Shown here one piece after another: positions 8,851-19,043 of a stretch of 64,000 nt of DNA; position 1 is the stretch's first letter; each line of letters begins with the position of its first letter. A model generated the notes under the pieces. It was not told the origin of the DNA, did not search any database, and saw only the letters and a list, made by a program, of their open reading frames with translations. Position numbers and translations under genes: made by a program. The DNA is taken from NCBI GenBank assembly GCA_039679945.1, contig JBDKTY010000068.1:1-64000 (forward strand). The letters run 5' to 3'. Source of the stretch: SbD1 sp039679945 (GTDB lineage Bacteria > Desulfobacterota > Syntrophobacteria > Syntrophobacterales > Syntrophobacteraceae).

Positions 8851-11432
8851 AAGCATTCTCCTCCGTGGCGAGTATGACCTCTCGTCTCAGCCAGCGCATT
8901 GGCCCGATGGCGTGGGTATGGATAACAATCCTCGCCGCGTTGCTTGCCTCCAGTGGCATCATTTGGATTGAGGAACATCAAAACCGGTTGATCACCCATT
9001 TTACCGCTGAACAGACGCTGTTGCGCCAGGCACGCACAGACCTGGCCAAAGGGTACCTCCACGTCTCTCTTGGAGGGCCGGCGGGGTCTCCATTCAATCG
9101 CGCGCAGGGCTTCGCGCTGCTGGACCAGGCCGGCTCATCCCTGGAACGAGCCCTGCAACTGCAGCGGGAATTCGCGGCCGGGAGCATTCTACCTCGGGCC
9201 GACGAAGCGTCCCGCGCCCGACTGGCGGACTTCGTACAGGCGGCGGTGCAGTTTCGCGATTTGCTGATGAGCCGAAAAGGCGTTCCGGAAACGGACCCGG
9301 CGCGGGAGACGGAATTGCGGATTGTTTTCTTTACTCTCGAACGGCAGGCGGACACGGTTGACTCGCAGATTCAACAAGACCTTTCCGGGATGATCAACCA
9401 CTACGATCAGATTCAGGTGAAGGTCTCGTGGATCTCGGGCATTCTATTCGTGCTCATCTGCGCGAGCGCCATCGCGGGAGACCGCGCCCGCAAAAGGGCC
9501 GAGCGGGGACGGCGGGACGCCGAAATTCGTTTCCGCCTGCTATTTGAGCAGTCGCCCGATGGCATAGTCGTTATTGATCCGGAAACGACACGTTTTCTGG
9601 AATTCAACGAAACAGCCCACCGCCAGTTGGGGTACTCACGCGACGAGTTTGCCGGGCTGAGCATTTCCGATCTCGAAGACCCGGAGAAGCCGGGGCAAAT
9701 CTTGACGTGTCTCGCGAAACTCAGGGGTGAGCAACGGGGTGATTTTGAGGTCCAACACCGTACCCGGCGGGGTGTGCTCAGGAATATCCACGTAACCGCG
9801 CAGCTCACCGAGATGCTGGGGCGCCCCGTTTATCACTGTGTTTGGCGTGACATCACCGAGCGCAAGCGGGCTGAGAAAGCTCTGGGGGAGAGCGAGGAAC
9901 AGTTCAAGGCCATGTTCGAGACGGCTTCCATCGGTATGGCGCAGGCTGATCCAAAAACGGGGCAATGGCTGCGTGTGAACCGGAAGATGTGCGAAATTAC
10001 CGGTTACTCCCCCGCCGAAATGCTTACCAAACGCATCCACGAAATCACGCACCCGGATGATCGTCTCCGGGACCGGGAAGCCTTCGAGGGCGTCACAAGC
10101 GGCAAATCGGGAAGCTACCGGCTGGAGAAACGCTACATCCGCAAGGATGGCGCGGTAGTATGGGTAAACGTGAACATGACGGTCATCCGGGACCCTTCCG
10201 GCCAGCCCACGCGCACGATGGCAACCATCGAGGACATTACCGACCGCAAACGGGCCGAGGAAGAGACGGCAAAACTCCAGGACCAGTTGCTTCAATCTCA
10301 GAAGATGGAGTCGATCGGTCGCCTGGCGGGCGGGGTGGCGCATGACTTCAACAATATGCTGGGGGTCATCCTCGGCCATGCCGAGATGGCTTTGGATAAG
10401 GTAGGCCCCTCTGAATTGCTCTACACGAATTTCCTGGAAATCCGGAAAGCGGCGGAGCGCTCCTCCGACCTCACGCGCCAGCTCCTGGCATTTGCCCGCA
10501 AGCAGACGATCGCTCCCAAGGTGCTCGACTTGAACGAAACCGTGACAGGGATGCTCAAGATGCTGCAACGCCTCATAGGCGAGGACATTCACCTCGTCTG
10601 GTGCCCGGGGGCGGACTTGTGGCCGGTCAAAGTCGATCCGTCCCAGATCGACCAGATACTCGCGAACCTGAGCGTTAACGCTCGCGATGCCATCGAGGGC
10701 GTGGGCAAGTTCACCATTGAAACGAAAAACATCGTCTTCGATGAGGCCCACGGCGCAACCCACGCAGGGTCCATCCCCGGAGAGTACGTGCTGCTGGCCG
10801 TGAGCGATAATGGCTGCGGCATGGACAAAAAGACGGTGGACAAACTTTTCGAACCGTTTTTTACGACCAAGGAGATTGGCAAGGGCACCGGCCTGGGGCT
10901 ATCCACGGTCTACGGAATTGTCAAACAGAACAACGGTTTCATCAATGTATACAGCGAACCGGGGCAGGGAACGACATTCAAAATCTACGTTCCGCGACAC
11001 ACGGGCATGGCTGAGCGGGTTCAGAGGGATGGTTCCGTCGAGCCGGTTAGCCGGGGCACCGAGACAATCCTGCTGGTGGAGGATGAGCGGGCAATCCTCG
11101 ATATAACAACGAGAATGCTCCAGCAACAGGGATACACCGTTCTGGCCGCCTGTACCCCCGGCGAAGCTATCCGCCTGGCCGAGGCGCACTCCGGTGAGAT
11201 CCACCTGCTTATGACCGACGTGGTCATGCCCGAGATGAACGGCCGTGACCTGGCGAGGAACATCCTGTCCTTCTATCCCAATCTGAAGCGCCTTTTCATG
11301 TCCGGCTACACGGCCAACGTCATCGCCCACCACGGGGTACTGGACGATGGGGTCAACTTCATTCAGAAGCCGTTCACGAGACGGGATCTGACGGTCAAAA
11401 TCCGGGAGGTGCTCGAAGAGCACGGTGGGTGA
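8847..11432 (+). CDS. Membrane PAS hybrid histidine kinase coupled to a binding protein
   Basis: This 861-aa sensor has a transmembrane segment at about 20-41, a helical periplasmic region to about 190, and a second membrane segment at about 193-212 (WISGILFVLICASAIAG). Two PAS domains follow (about 225-345 and 350-470). HisKA carries VAHDFNNML, a variant H-box common in PAS kinases with C-terminal receivers. The HATPase keeps NLSVNARDAI, DNGCGM and GTGLGLSTV. A C-terminal receiver has its acceptor Asp in MTDVVMPEMNG. It is translationally coupled to the upstream solute-binding protein by an ATGA overlap, suggesting that the pair senses a small molecule together. No separate response regulator follows, so output probably leaves through the attached receiver to an unlinked partner. 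Confidence 0.92.
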   Translation: MKAFSSVASMTSRLSQRIGPMAWVWITILAALLASSGIIWIEEHQNRLITHFTAEQTLLRQARTDLAKGYLHVSLGGPAGSPFNRAQGFALLDQAGSSLERALQLQREFAAGSILPRADEASRARLADFVQAAVQFRDLLMSRKGVPETDPARETELRIVFFTLERQADTVDSQIQQDLSGMINHYDQIQVKVSWISGILFVLICASAIAGDRARKRAERGRRDAEIRFRLLFEQSPDGIVVIDPETTRFLEFNETAHRQLGYSRDEFAGLSISDLEDPEKPGQILTCLAKLRGEQRGDFEVQHRTRRGVLRNIHVTAQLTEMLGRPVYHCVWRDITERKRAEKALGESEEQFKAMFETASIGMAQADPKTGQWLRVNRKMCEITGYSPAEMLTKRIHEITHPDDRLRDREAFEGVTSGKSGSYRLEKRYIRKDGAVVWVNVNMTVIRDPSGQPTRTMATIEDITDRKRAEEETAKLQDQLLQSQKMESIGRLAGGVAHDFNNMLGVILGHAEMALDKVGPSELLYTNFLEIRKAAERSSDLTRQLLAFARKQTIAPKVLDLNETVTGMLKMLQRLIGEDIHLVWCPGADLWPVKVDPSQIDQILANLSVNARDAIEGVGKFTIETKNIVFDEAHGATHAGSIPGEYVLLAVSDNGCGMDKKTVDKLFEPFFTTKEIGKGTGLGLSTVYGIVKQNNGFINVYSEPGQGTTFKIYVPRHTGMAERVQRDGSVEPVSRGTETILLVEDERAILDITTRMLQQQGYTVLAACTPGEAIRLAEAHSGEIHLLMTDVVMPEMNGRDLARNILSFYPNLKRLFMSGYTANVIAHHGVLDDGVNFIQKPFTRRDLTVKIREVLEEHGG

Positions 11433-11678
11433 GTAACTGTTCCTCTTGTGAGGAATGCCTTAAAATCAAATAGTTGGGCCGGATTCGCATCCCCTCGCGC
11501 GATTTCTTTGTACATACCTGAAATACCGATGTAAAATAACCTTGGGTAAAGTTTTGAAATTACCGATTTGTAGAGCAGAGGTAAACAGCATAGCTTATTT
11601 GCCACGCCGTGTGGTCCTTCACATTTTATCCGGCCCGGTCTCCAGAACCGCCGGGCGAGGGGCGGAAGGCGGCTGATT

Positions 11679-14600
11679 ATGGGCGATGCAATTCCGGGAA
11701 TTCTATTCGACCCCCGGGACTATGAGCTTCTGGGTATTGTGAACGACGTTCTGGATCAGAACGAATCCTTCGTCTATCTTAAGAACCTGCTCTATCCGTA
11801 CCTCCATCCACGCGGAATCAAGGAACTGGCGGCATCCCGCGGACTCCGGATCGCCTATTCCGCCGTGCGTCTGCTTGATTCACTCGAAATCGGCAAGTCC
11901 GAGGACCGCATAACCGCCTTGCGGTGCCTTCGGGACGAGGTCATGCACAGCGGCGACAGCGCGATGCGGAAAAACACCGCCCGCGTGCTCCTCGAGATCA
12001 TGAAAGAGCTGGTCCGGACCCGCGACAGCAAGCTCCGGCAGTTACAACTCGCCCATGATTTCCGCGCCGCGGCCTCGGGAAAACCGCGGATCATACGATC
12101 ATTTCTCCGCCGGTATCATCTCCTGGAAATGCCCGAGGAATGGAACCAGGTGGCATTCGATAACCATGTCCACGATTCGTATACAAAAGGACGCAAGTCA
12201 CCATCCCACCTGATCATGGATGCCTGGATCAAGGGCATCAGGCACCTGACGGTCATTTACTATAATTATGTGCCGGTAAGCGCCGCCCGGGAACTGCTTA
12301 CCGCGGCGGAAATCATGGGGATAACGGTCCGCATCGGAATCGAGTTTTCTGTCCGGTTTTATGACCGATATGTGCAGATCATTTATGTGCCGCGCGGTTT
12401 CCTGGATTCGAAGGCCTTTCTCTCTTTTATCGAGGACCCCCGGGCCCGTTTTTTCATGGACGAGGGCAAGAAAGTCTCACGGTATCAGCAGGAATACGTC
12501 CTGGCCATCCTCCATGAGTTCAACCGAAAGCACCGGCTGGATATCAAGGAAAAATACGGCCTTAGGATGCAACCTCTCGACAGGCAGAAATTCCTTTCAT
12601 TTGTCGGAATGGGACAGCCATCGATCCTCCACCTCGCGAAATTCATACACAATCACCTGCTGCAATCAATGAACGCGCGGCTTGACGAGCTGCGGGAAGG
12701 ATTCAGCGATCTTCCCTTCGAGGAACGGCACAAGATTGCCCTGTTCCTCGATGAGCTGAATACACTGGATTCCGAGGCAATCGTGGATTTGTATCTCCGG
12801 CCGGCGCAAAACCCGGGCATTCCCAATCCTCACGTGCCGCGCGATGATCCCGATGTTCCTGATCTGCTCAGACTTTCGCCGGCCGAACTGATAGGAGAAT
12901 TGACGGAACTTCATGCCGGGTGCCGAATCACTCTCAACCTGAGCAACCTCTCGGCGGAGGACGTACTCGAACTGCTCTATGATTGCAAGGGAGCGATCAC
13001 ACACCTGGAAATCTTCAACCTCAAGGATTTTTCCTCGGGGAAAAAAACACACCAGGAAATCAGCGATCTTCAACGGGCCATAAATGAAGGCAACATCATC
13101 TCGCTGAAGAAGCATATCCGAACAATAATCAAGAGCCTGGAAGAATCTCGGGAATTCGATCCCGTCAGGATCGGAAAATTCTACGAGATCCTTCGAAATA
13201 TCGCTTCCCTTCAGCGGTGGTACGGTCATGTCTGGCTCCAGTCGCGAATAGGCAGTGACTCGGCCGGCCATTCCCGCAGGCTGCACGGAATGGGGCTGGC
13301 CCTCATGTATACCCTTCCCCGCAAGGCACAAAGAGAGGTCCTCGGTTCATTCCGCACTCCGCGCTGGATCATTCCCGTCTGTCTGGATGCGGTTCTGCGC
13401 ATAACACGCGATGTCCAATTCGGAACAGGCCGGCCGGGGGCGTGGGTTGACCGCTCAATTGGCCGTTTGCCCGCGCTGGGCCGACTTTTGCGAAGAGATC
13501 GAAAAGACTGGGAAGTCCTTGAGTATTCGACGCGCATCGTTCCGGATGGCAACATTGTCACGCTGGGCGGAGTAAGCGAAGAGGGGGGGAACCGCCTCGA
13601 AATTTTCCCCAGGTCCAATGACCGGAAGGCGAGGATTTCCTGGAGATACCTGAACAGCATCCTGAGAGATGTCCTGAAGATCCTGATCGGTTTCATCCCG
13701 GCGTTCGCCACGTTTTACCTGACAAAGGACTGGTGGGTCCTCGCATATTTTGGAGGGGTAATCTGGTTCGCGATAACGTGCTTTCGAAATATTGTCCAGT
13801 CGATATTCGGCGGCGGCGGCATCAGGCGCTCCCCGCTGCTCAAGTGGAACAGCTATGTCAGTTGGGAAAGGCTGTGTGATTCGCTTCTCTACACCGGATT
13901 TTCCGTTCCCCTGCTGGACTACGTGGTGAAGACCGCCATCCTGGACAGATCCTACGGGATCACCACCGGCTCCAACCCGGTGTTGCTCTACTCGGTCATG
14001 GCCGTTGCCAATGGTTTGTATGTATTCAGCCACAATACCTGGCGAGGGCTTCCGAGGTCCGCGGCCGTCGGAAACCTGTTCCGAACTTTTTTGTCGATCC
14101 CCCTGGCCGTTCTCATAAACTTCTCGGCCGGCGCCGTTTTGGGCGGTATTGGAGTAGCGGATAGCGCCGGCGAGCTTCAGAAATGGGCCGCGATAATTTC
14201 CAAGACCGCCTCGGATTGCGTGGCGGGTGTGATCGAAGGTCTGGCGGACCGCTACAAATATGTGCGGATGCGGGTCCAGGACTATGCAACCAAGCTCGGC
14301 CAACTGTTCGAAACCTACACTCAGCTCGAATTGATCTTCCCCGAAACCGATGTGATGCAGATGCTCGAGTCGCCCAAGAACTTCATGCGTAAAGTCAGCG
14401 CGGAGGCCCGGGACCTGGAGAAGATTATCATAATCAACGCCCTCGACCTGCTCTACTTCTGGATGTACCAGCCACGGGCAAGGAGTGTTCTCTGCGCTTT
14501 GCTTCATGGGATGTCACATGAGGAGCGCCAGATATTCCTGCGATCCCAGGCGGTCCTCCGGCGTACCCGCGAGATCAGCCAACTGATCGTAAACGGGATC

Positions 14601-14771
14601 ATCGGCAAGAGATTCAACAGGGCGCTTTCCTTTTACCTGGACCGCTCGGAGGCATACCTGGATACTCTGGAGGAACTCGCCTACAGGCCGTGCAGGAAAG
14701 ACATCCTGCTGTGGTGGCCCCGCCGTCTGAAAAGGTCATGCGAAGTTTTACTGGGTGTGCGGCCGAAGTGA
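11679..14771 (+). CDS. Large membrane protein with PHP-like N-terminal domain, function unknown
   Basis: I do not recognise this 1030-aa protein as a named family. Residues 1-150 are mostly helical and charged. Residues 158-260 resemble a PHP metallo-hydrolase domain: DNHVHDSYT at 161-169 corresponds to the D-x-H-x-H-S strand, followed by SPSHLIMDAWIKGI and, near 218, VRIGIEFSV like the PHP glutamate strand; a later THLEIFNLKDF could be a further strand. Some metal ligands look altered, so catalysis is uncertain. The C-terminal half has hydrophobic segments at about 664-700, 737-755, 767-785 and 800-828, then a long helical cytoplasmic tail. The start has GGAAGG upstream. It lies 104 bp before an HDOD gene on the same strand. 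Role: a membrane-tethered enzyme or sensor is possible. Confidence 0.85.
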   Translation: MGDAIPGILFDPRDYELLGIVNDVLDQNESFVYLKNLLYPYLHPRGIKELAASRGLRIAYSAVRLLDSLEIGKSEDRITALRCLRDEVMHSGDSAMRKNTARVLLEIMKELVRTRDSKLRQLQLAHDFRAAASGKPRIIRSFLRRYHLLEMPEEWNQVAFDNHVHDSYTKGRKSPSHLIMDAWIKGIRHLTVIYYNYVPVSAARELLTAAEIMGITVRIGIEFSVRFYDRYVQIIYVPRGFLDSKAFLSFIEDPRARFFMDEGKKVSRYQQEYVLAILHEFNRKHRLDIKEKYGLRMQPLDRQKFLSFVGMGQPSILHLAKFIHNHLLQSMNARLDELREGFSDLPFEERHKIALFLDELNTLDSEAIVDLYLRPAQNPGIPNPHVPRDDPDVPDLLRLSPAELIGELTELHAGCRITLNLSNLSAEDVLELLYDCKGAITHLEIFNLKDFSSGKKTHQEISDLQRAINEGNIISLKKHIRTIIKSLEESREFDPVRIGKFYEILRNIASLQRWYGHVWLQSRIGSDSAGHSRRLHGMGLALMYTLPRKAQREVLGSFRTPRWIIPVCLDAVLRITRDVQFGTGRPGAWVDRSIGRLPALGRLLRRDRKDWEVLEYSTRIVPDGNIVTLGGVSEEGGNRLEIFPRSNDRKARISWRYLNSILRDVLKILIGFIPAFATFYLTKDWWVLAYFGGVIWFAITCFRNIVQSIFGGGGIRRSPLLKWNSYVSWERLCDSLLYTGFSVPLLDYVVKTAILDRSYGITTGSNPVLLYSVMAVANGLYVFSHNTWRGLPRSAAVGNLFRTFLSIPLAVLINFSAGAVLGGIGVADSAGELQKWAAIISKTASDCVAGVIEGLADRYKYVRMRVQDYATKLGQLFETYTQLELIFPETDVMQMLESPKNFMRKVSAEARDLEKIIIINALDLLYFWMYQPRARSVLCALLHGMSHEERQIFLRSQAVLRRTREISQLIVNGIIGKRFNRALSFYLDRSEAYLDTLEELAYRPCRKDILLWWPRRLKRSCEVLLGVRPK

Positions 14772-14875
14772 AGGGCATAAGGGCTGCCCTTGACGCTCTC
14801 GCAATGGATGTGCTACTGAGAACCCGAGGCAATCCGTATTTCCAGTCGCACCACATTCACTCAGGCGAGAATTCC

Positions 14876-16126
14876 ATGACTCAAGAGAATAATACATCGG
14901 TGCAAAGCCACATATTCTTCACCAAGCAGCCTATACTTGACACCAAACGCAGTATATGGGGATACGAACTGCTGGGAGGCGGACAGAAAGAAGGCATCCA
15001 CGGAACAATCTCACGGGAGGAGGGTGTGGCCGGCCTGTTTTCCAGCGCGTGCGTGGAACTCCAGGAGGCCATGCAGCGCGGCAAGAAAATCATGGTGGGC
15101 TTTGATGATGCCAGCATCGTGACCGGCGTGCCGCACGCCCTTCCCCCATCCTGCGGCGTGGTGCGCGTGCATCCCGGTGAACCGCGGGACGCGGGGTTCC
15201 ACGCTGTCCTGCAGGATCTGCGCGGGCAGGGATACCAGACTGTCATGGAAGTCATGCCCGGCATGCCCTTGTCTGATGACGCCCGCGCCGCGGCTGACAT
15301 CCTTGCTTTCAATCTCGGCTTGGATAAGCCCGATCAGTCTTTGCTGAACGGAATGCGAACGCCTCACACCGTGATGCTGGCGCACGGTGTCAAAAGCATT
15401 GAACAATTTCAGGCTGCCCGGGATATGGGATTTACCCTTTTTCAGGGCCCGTTTTTCAAAGAGCCCGAATATGTAAAAGAACGCAAGCTGGCTTCCAATG
15501 CGGCTTCACGTTTGAACCTCCTGCGCCTCCTGGAAGCCGGTGATCCGGATTTCAAGGCGCTGGGCGCGGCCATTCGAACGGATGTTTCTATCAGCTTTCG
15601 ACTGTTGGCTTATCTGAACAGCCCATGGTTCGGGCTTCGGCAAAATATCCAGTCCATCGACCATGCCATCAAGATGCTCGGCTGGCTGAAGCTCAAGAGC
15701 TGGCTACGCGCGGTGATCCTTGTCGACATGGCCGGAAAGGACGAGGTGCCGCGGGAACTGGCGGCACTTTCACTCCAGCGGGCCAAGTTTTTCGAACTGC
15801 TCACGACGCACTATGATTATTGGGGATTTAATCCGGGTACGCTGTTCCTGCTAGGTTTGCTTTCGCTGATAGACGCAATTCTCGGTATGCCCATGATGAG
15901 CCTGGTTGAACTGCTGCCGCTGGACGCCAAACTCAAGTCAGCTCTGACGGGCGACCCCAACAACGAATACCGGCCTCTTTTCAGGCTCCTGGAATGCCTG
16001 GAGGATGGGGACTGGCCCGCGCTCACGGTGCAGACGCAGAATCTGTTCATGGATCTCGACCAGGTCAGGGATACCTTCGCCCAGGCCCGGGAATGGGGGG
16101 CGGGCTTTTTTGTGTCACCCGCCTGA
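14876..16126 (+). CDS. HDOD-domain protein with degenerate EAL domain (YuxH-like)
   Basis: This 416-aa signalling protein combines an N-terminal EAL-like fold (about 10-200) with a C-terminal HDOD domain (about 205-400). The EAL part opens with KQPILDTKRSIWGYELLGG and keeps a QGPFF segment like the normal QGxxF, but lacks most catalytic residues (for instance VRVHPGE and LAFNLGLD where metal and substrate ligands are expected), so it is unlikely to hydrolyse c-di-GMP. The HDOD part has SISFRLLAYLNSPWF and SIDHAIKMLGWLKLKSWL. The start at 14876 begins right at the EAL fold; the open frame extends 62 codons further up with no support. It converges with glycogen phosphorylase, with 2 bp between the stop codons. 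Confidence 0.87.
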   Translation: MTQENNTSVQSHIFFTKQPILDTKRSIWGYELLGGGQKEGIHGTISREEGVAGLFSSACVELQEAMQRGKKIMVGFDDASIVTGVPHALPPSCGVVRVHPGEPRDAGFHAVLQDLRGQGYQTVMEVMPGMPLSDDARAAADILAFNLGLDKPDQSLLNGMRTPHTVMLAHGVKSIEQFQAARDMGFTLFQGPFFKEPEYVKERKLASNAASRLNLLRLLEAGDPDFKALGAAIRTDVSISFRLLAYLNSPWFGLRQNIQSIDHAIKMLGWLKLKSWLRAVILVDMAGKDEVPRELAALSLQRAKFFELLTTHYDYWGFNPGTLFLLGLLSLIDAILGMPMMSLVELLPLDAKLKSALTGDPNNEYRPLFRLLECLEDGDWPALTVQTQNLFMDLDQVRDTFAQAREWGAGFFVSPA

Positions 16127-16128
16127 GG

Positions 16129-18618
16129 CTACTTGTAGAGCGGCTGCACGCCCCATATCCCGCTTGCATACTCCAGCACCGCCCGGTCGCTGGAAAACTT
16201 GCCCATGTTTGCGGTATTGAGAATGGTCTTGCGGGTCCATTCGTCCGTGTCCGTGAATAGCAGGTCCACTTTGTCCTGTGTGTCCACGTAGCTCCGGTAG
16301 TCCGCGAGGAGCATAAAAAAGTCGCCCTGTCGCAACAGGGCATCCACGATGGGCATAAACAGGCCCGGCTCGCCGGGCGAGAAACCGCCCGAGGCAATCA
16401 GGTCAACGGCGTGCCTGAGTTCCGGATCATTCTCATAGAAACTCAACGGGTTATAGCCCGTCTGCCTCAGATGTTCCACTTCCTCGGCTTTCAGCCCGAA
16501 GAGAAAGAAGTTCTCCGAACCGACCTCCTCCCTGATCTCCACATTCGCGCCGTCCAGGGTGCCGATTGTCAGTGCCCCGTTGATGGCGAATTTCATATTG
16601 CCCGTGCCGGAAGCCTCCATGCCCGCCGTGGATATCTGCTCCGAGAGATCAGCCGCCGGGATGACCTTCTCCGCCTGGGAGATGCAGTAGTTGGGCAGAA
16701 AGAGCAGCCGCAGCCGCCCCCGCACGTCAGGGTCAGTGTTGACCACTTCGGCCACGGAATTGAAAAGTTTGATGATCAGCTTGGCCAGGAAATAGCCCGG
16801 GGCCGCCTTGCCGCCGAGCAGGACCGTGCGCGGCGTGAAATCGCCGTTCGGATTTTCCTTGATGCGTTTGTAGCGCGTTATGACGTGCAGAATGTTCAGG
16901 AGTTGTCGTTTGTACTCGTGGATGCGTTTGAACTGGCAGTCGAACATGGAGTGGGGATCGATGCCCATGCTCATCTTACGCAGCACGTAGCGGGCCAGCC
17001 TTTTCTTGTTTTGGAGCTTCGCCTCGGCGAAGGCATGGCGGAACCGGGCGTCGTCGGCCAGGGGAATGAGGCCCCTGAGCCGGTACAGGTCGCACTCCCA
17101 GCCCGGTCCGATAGCTTCGGTAATGAGGCTTGAAAGCGCGGGGTTGGCCTGCAGGAGCCATCGACGGGGCGTGACACCGTTTGTGATGTTCTTGAACTTT
17201 TGGGGATAGTACAGGTGGAAGTCGTTGAACAGGCTATCCTTGAGAATTTGCGTGTGAAGGGCGGCCACGCCGTTTACCGAATGACTGCCGACAATGGCCA
17301 GGTTGGCCATGCGCACCCGCTTTTCGTGACCTTCCTCGATAATGGACATGCTTTCCAGTCGTCTCGCATCGCCGGGGTAGGCGGCGGCCACGTCCCGCAG
17401 AAAGCGGCGGTTGATTTCGTGGATGATCTCGAGATGCCGGGGCAGCAGGTGGCCGATGAGTTCCTCGGGCCAGGTCTCCAATGCCTCGGGCAGCACGGTG
17501 TGGTTTGTGTACGCAAAGGTATTGGTGCAGATATCCCAGGCCTGCTCCCAGGACAGCATCTCCACGTCCAGCAGGAGTCGCATCAGTTCGGGGATGGCAA
17601 TGGAAGGGTGCGTGTCGTTTAACTGGATCGCCACGTGGTCGGCGAACCCGTCAATGGCTCCGTGCTGTTTCCGGTGCCTGCGCATGATATCCTGGAGAGT
17701 GGCCGCGACCAGGAAGTACTGCTGCTTCAAACGCAGTTCCTTGCCCTGTTCCATTTTGTCGTTTGGATAGAGCACCTTGGAAATATTCTCGCTCACAACC
17801 TTGTCGTGCATGGCGCCGATATAGTCGCCCCGGTTGAATTCGGTCAGGTTGAAATCGCGGCTCGACTGGGCGGCCCAAAGCCTCATGTTGGTGACGTGGC
17901 CGCAGGCGTAACCGGGGACGAGAATATCGCAGGGCATGGCCATGACATTTTGGGTGTCCACCCAGCGGTAGCGCCGCTGACCTTCTGAATCGAGGTAGGA
18001 TTCACTCCTGCCGTGGAATTTGATCTCGTAGAGGAGTTCCCTCCGGACTATCTCCCACGGGCTGCCCTGGCGACGCCAGTTGTCACAGCTCTCCTCCTGG
18101 CAGCCGTTTACGATGTTCTGGTAGAAGATGCCGTAGTCGTAGAGGATTCCATAACCATAGCCGGGGATCCTGAGGCTGGCGATGGAGTCCATATAACAGG
18201 ACGCAAGGCGTCCGAGACCGCCGTTGCCAAGCCCCGCGTCATATTCCACCTCTTCGATGTCATCCAGCGACAGGCCGAGTCTTTCGAGCACCTCCCGGCA
18301 ACCCTGCTCCATGCCCATGTTGGTGAGATAGTTCATTAGAAATCTTCCGGGCAGGAATTCAAGCGACAGGTAGTACACCCGTTTGACCATGCTGTCGTAG
18401 TAGGTGCGCTGAGTATCCAGCCACATTCTGATGAGGCGGTCGCGGATGCTGTATGCCAACCCATTGAAATAGCGGAACTTATCTTTTCCAAAAAGCTCAT
18501 TACCCAAGGTTGTGACGATATGGAGTTGAATATCGGCGGCCAGGGTATCGAGACTCATGAGATCTTCGGTCGTTCGAGGGGCTTCCGAGGCTTTCCGGGG
18601 TTTGATCATGTCGGGCAT
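16129..18618 (-). CDS. glgP: Glycogen/starch phosphorylase
   Basis: This 829-aa PLP enzyme (GT35) releases glucose-1-phosphate from the non-reducing ends of glycogen using phosphate, in the cytoplasm. It has the family length. GNGGLGRLASCYMDS lies near residue 130, KRIHEYKRQLLN near 565, and the PLP lysine is in EASGTGNMKFAINGALTIGT near 660. The start ATG at 18618 has GAGGAT about 8 bases upstream. The gene stands alone, converging on the HDOD gene, and no other glycogen gene is adjacent; a GH13 glycosidase lies 12 kb away. No unusual insertions were noticed. Confidence 0.96.
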   Translation of the reverse strand: MPDMIKPRKASEAPRTTEDLMSLDTLAADIQLHIVTTLGNELFGKDKFRYFNGLAYSIRDRLIRMWLDTQRTYYDSMVKRVYYLSLEFLPGRFLMNYLTNMGMEQGCREVLERLGLSLDDIEEVEYDAGLGNGGLGRLASCYMDSIASLRIPGYGYGILYDYGIFYQNIVNGCQEESCDNWRRQGSPWEIVRRELLYEIKFHGRSESYLDSEGQRRYRWVDTQNVMAMPCDILVPGYACGHVTNMRLWAAQSSRDFNLTEFNRGDYIGAMHDKVVSENISKVLYPNDKMEQGKELRLKQQYFLVAATLQDIMRRHRKQHGAIDGFADHVAIQLNDTHPSIAIPELMRLLLDVEMLSWEQAWDICTNTFAYTNHTVLPEALETWPEELIGHLLPRHLEIIHEINRRFLRDVAAAYPGDARRLESMSIIEEGHEKRVRMANLAIVGSHSVNGVAALHTQILKDSLFNDFHLYYPQKFKNITNGVTPRRWLLQANPALSSLITEAIGPGWECDLYRLRGLIPLADDARFRHAFAEAKLQNKKRLARYVLRKMSMGIDPHSMFDCQFKRIHEYKRQLLNILHVITRYKRIKENPNGDFTPRTVLLGGKAAPGYFLAKLIIKLFNSVAEVVNTDPDVRGRLRLLFLPNYCISQAEKVIPAADLSEQISTAGMEASGTGNMKFAINGALTIGTLDGANVEIREEVGSENFFLFGLKAEEVEHLRQTGYNPLSFYENDPELRHAVDLIASGGFSPGEPGLFMPIVDALLRQGDFFMLLADYRSYVDTQDKVDLLFTDTDEWTRKTILNTANMGKFSSDRAVLEYASGIWGVQPLYK

Positions 18619-19043
18619 GGGAGTATCCTCGCCGGAATGTCGACGGCCAGTGGAAATAGTGGAACTTCGGTAGAGGAAAACGACAAAACCACCTTCGATG
18701 AATCAGGCGCGGTTTGCGGCAACCTCGTGCCTTTTCCAGGCTTTCTCCGGGGTCCGGTTGTCCGCAAACACCCGCAACATCAGGAAAATACATAGTAGAC
18801 AGCGGGAAAGTTCATATATCATTGCGCGAAAAAGACGCAACGCCTCCCATTCGCGCGTGGATGCGCTCAACAGGCGAAGATCCTAGCTGAAATAGGCCTG
18901 GATCGCAACGGAGAGTTCAGTCAATCGGTGGATAAGGAGATATCGTTCAGGCAGTGCGTCAATGGCTTGCATCTCTCGCAATGAGTGCGGCGAAGCCTTG
19001 AGCGGCCTGTGTGCGGTTCCCGTCCGGGTTGCGGCAATCCAGC
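18619..19043. other. Intergenic, 425 bp
   Basis: Between the glgP start and the dcuB end, both on the minus strand. No credible open frame or RNA was found. It should contain the glgP promoter on the minus strand; no confident -35/-10 pair was recognised. Confidence 0.45.
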
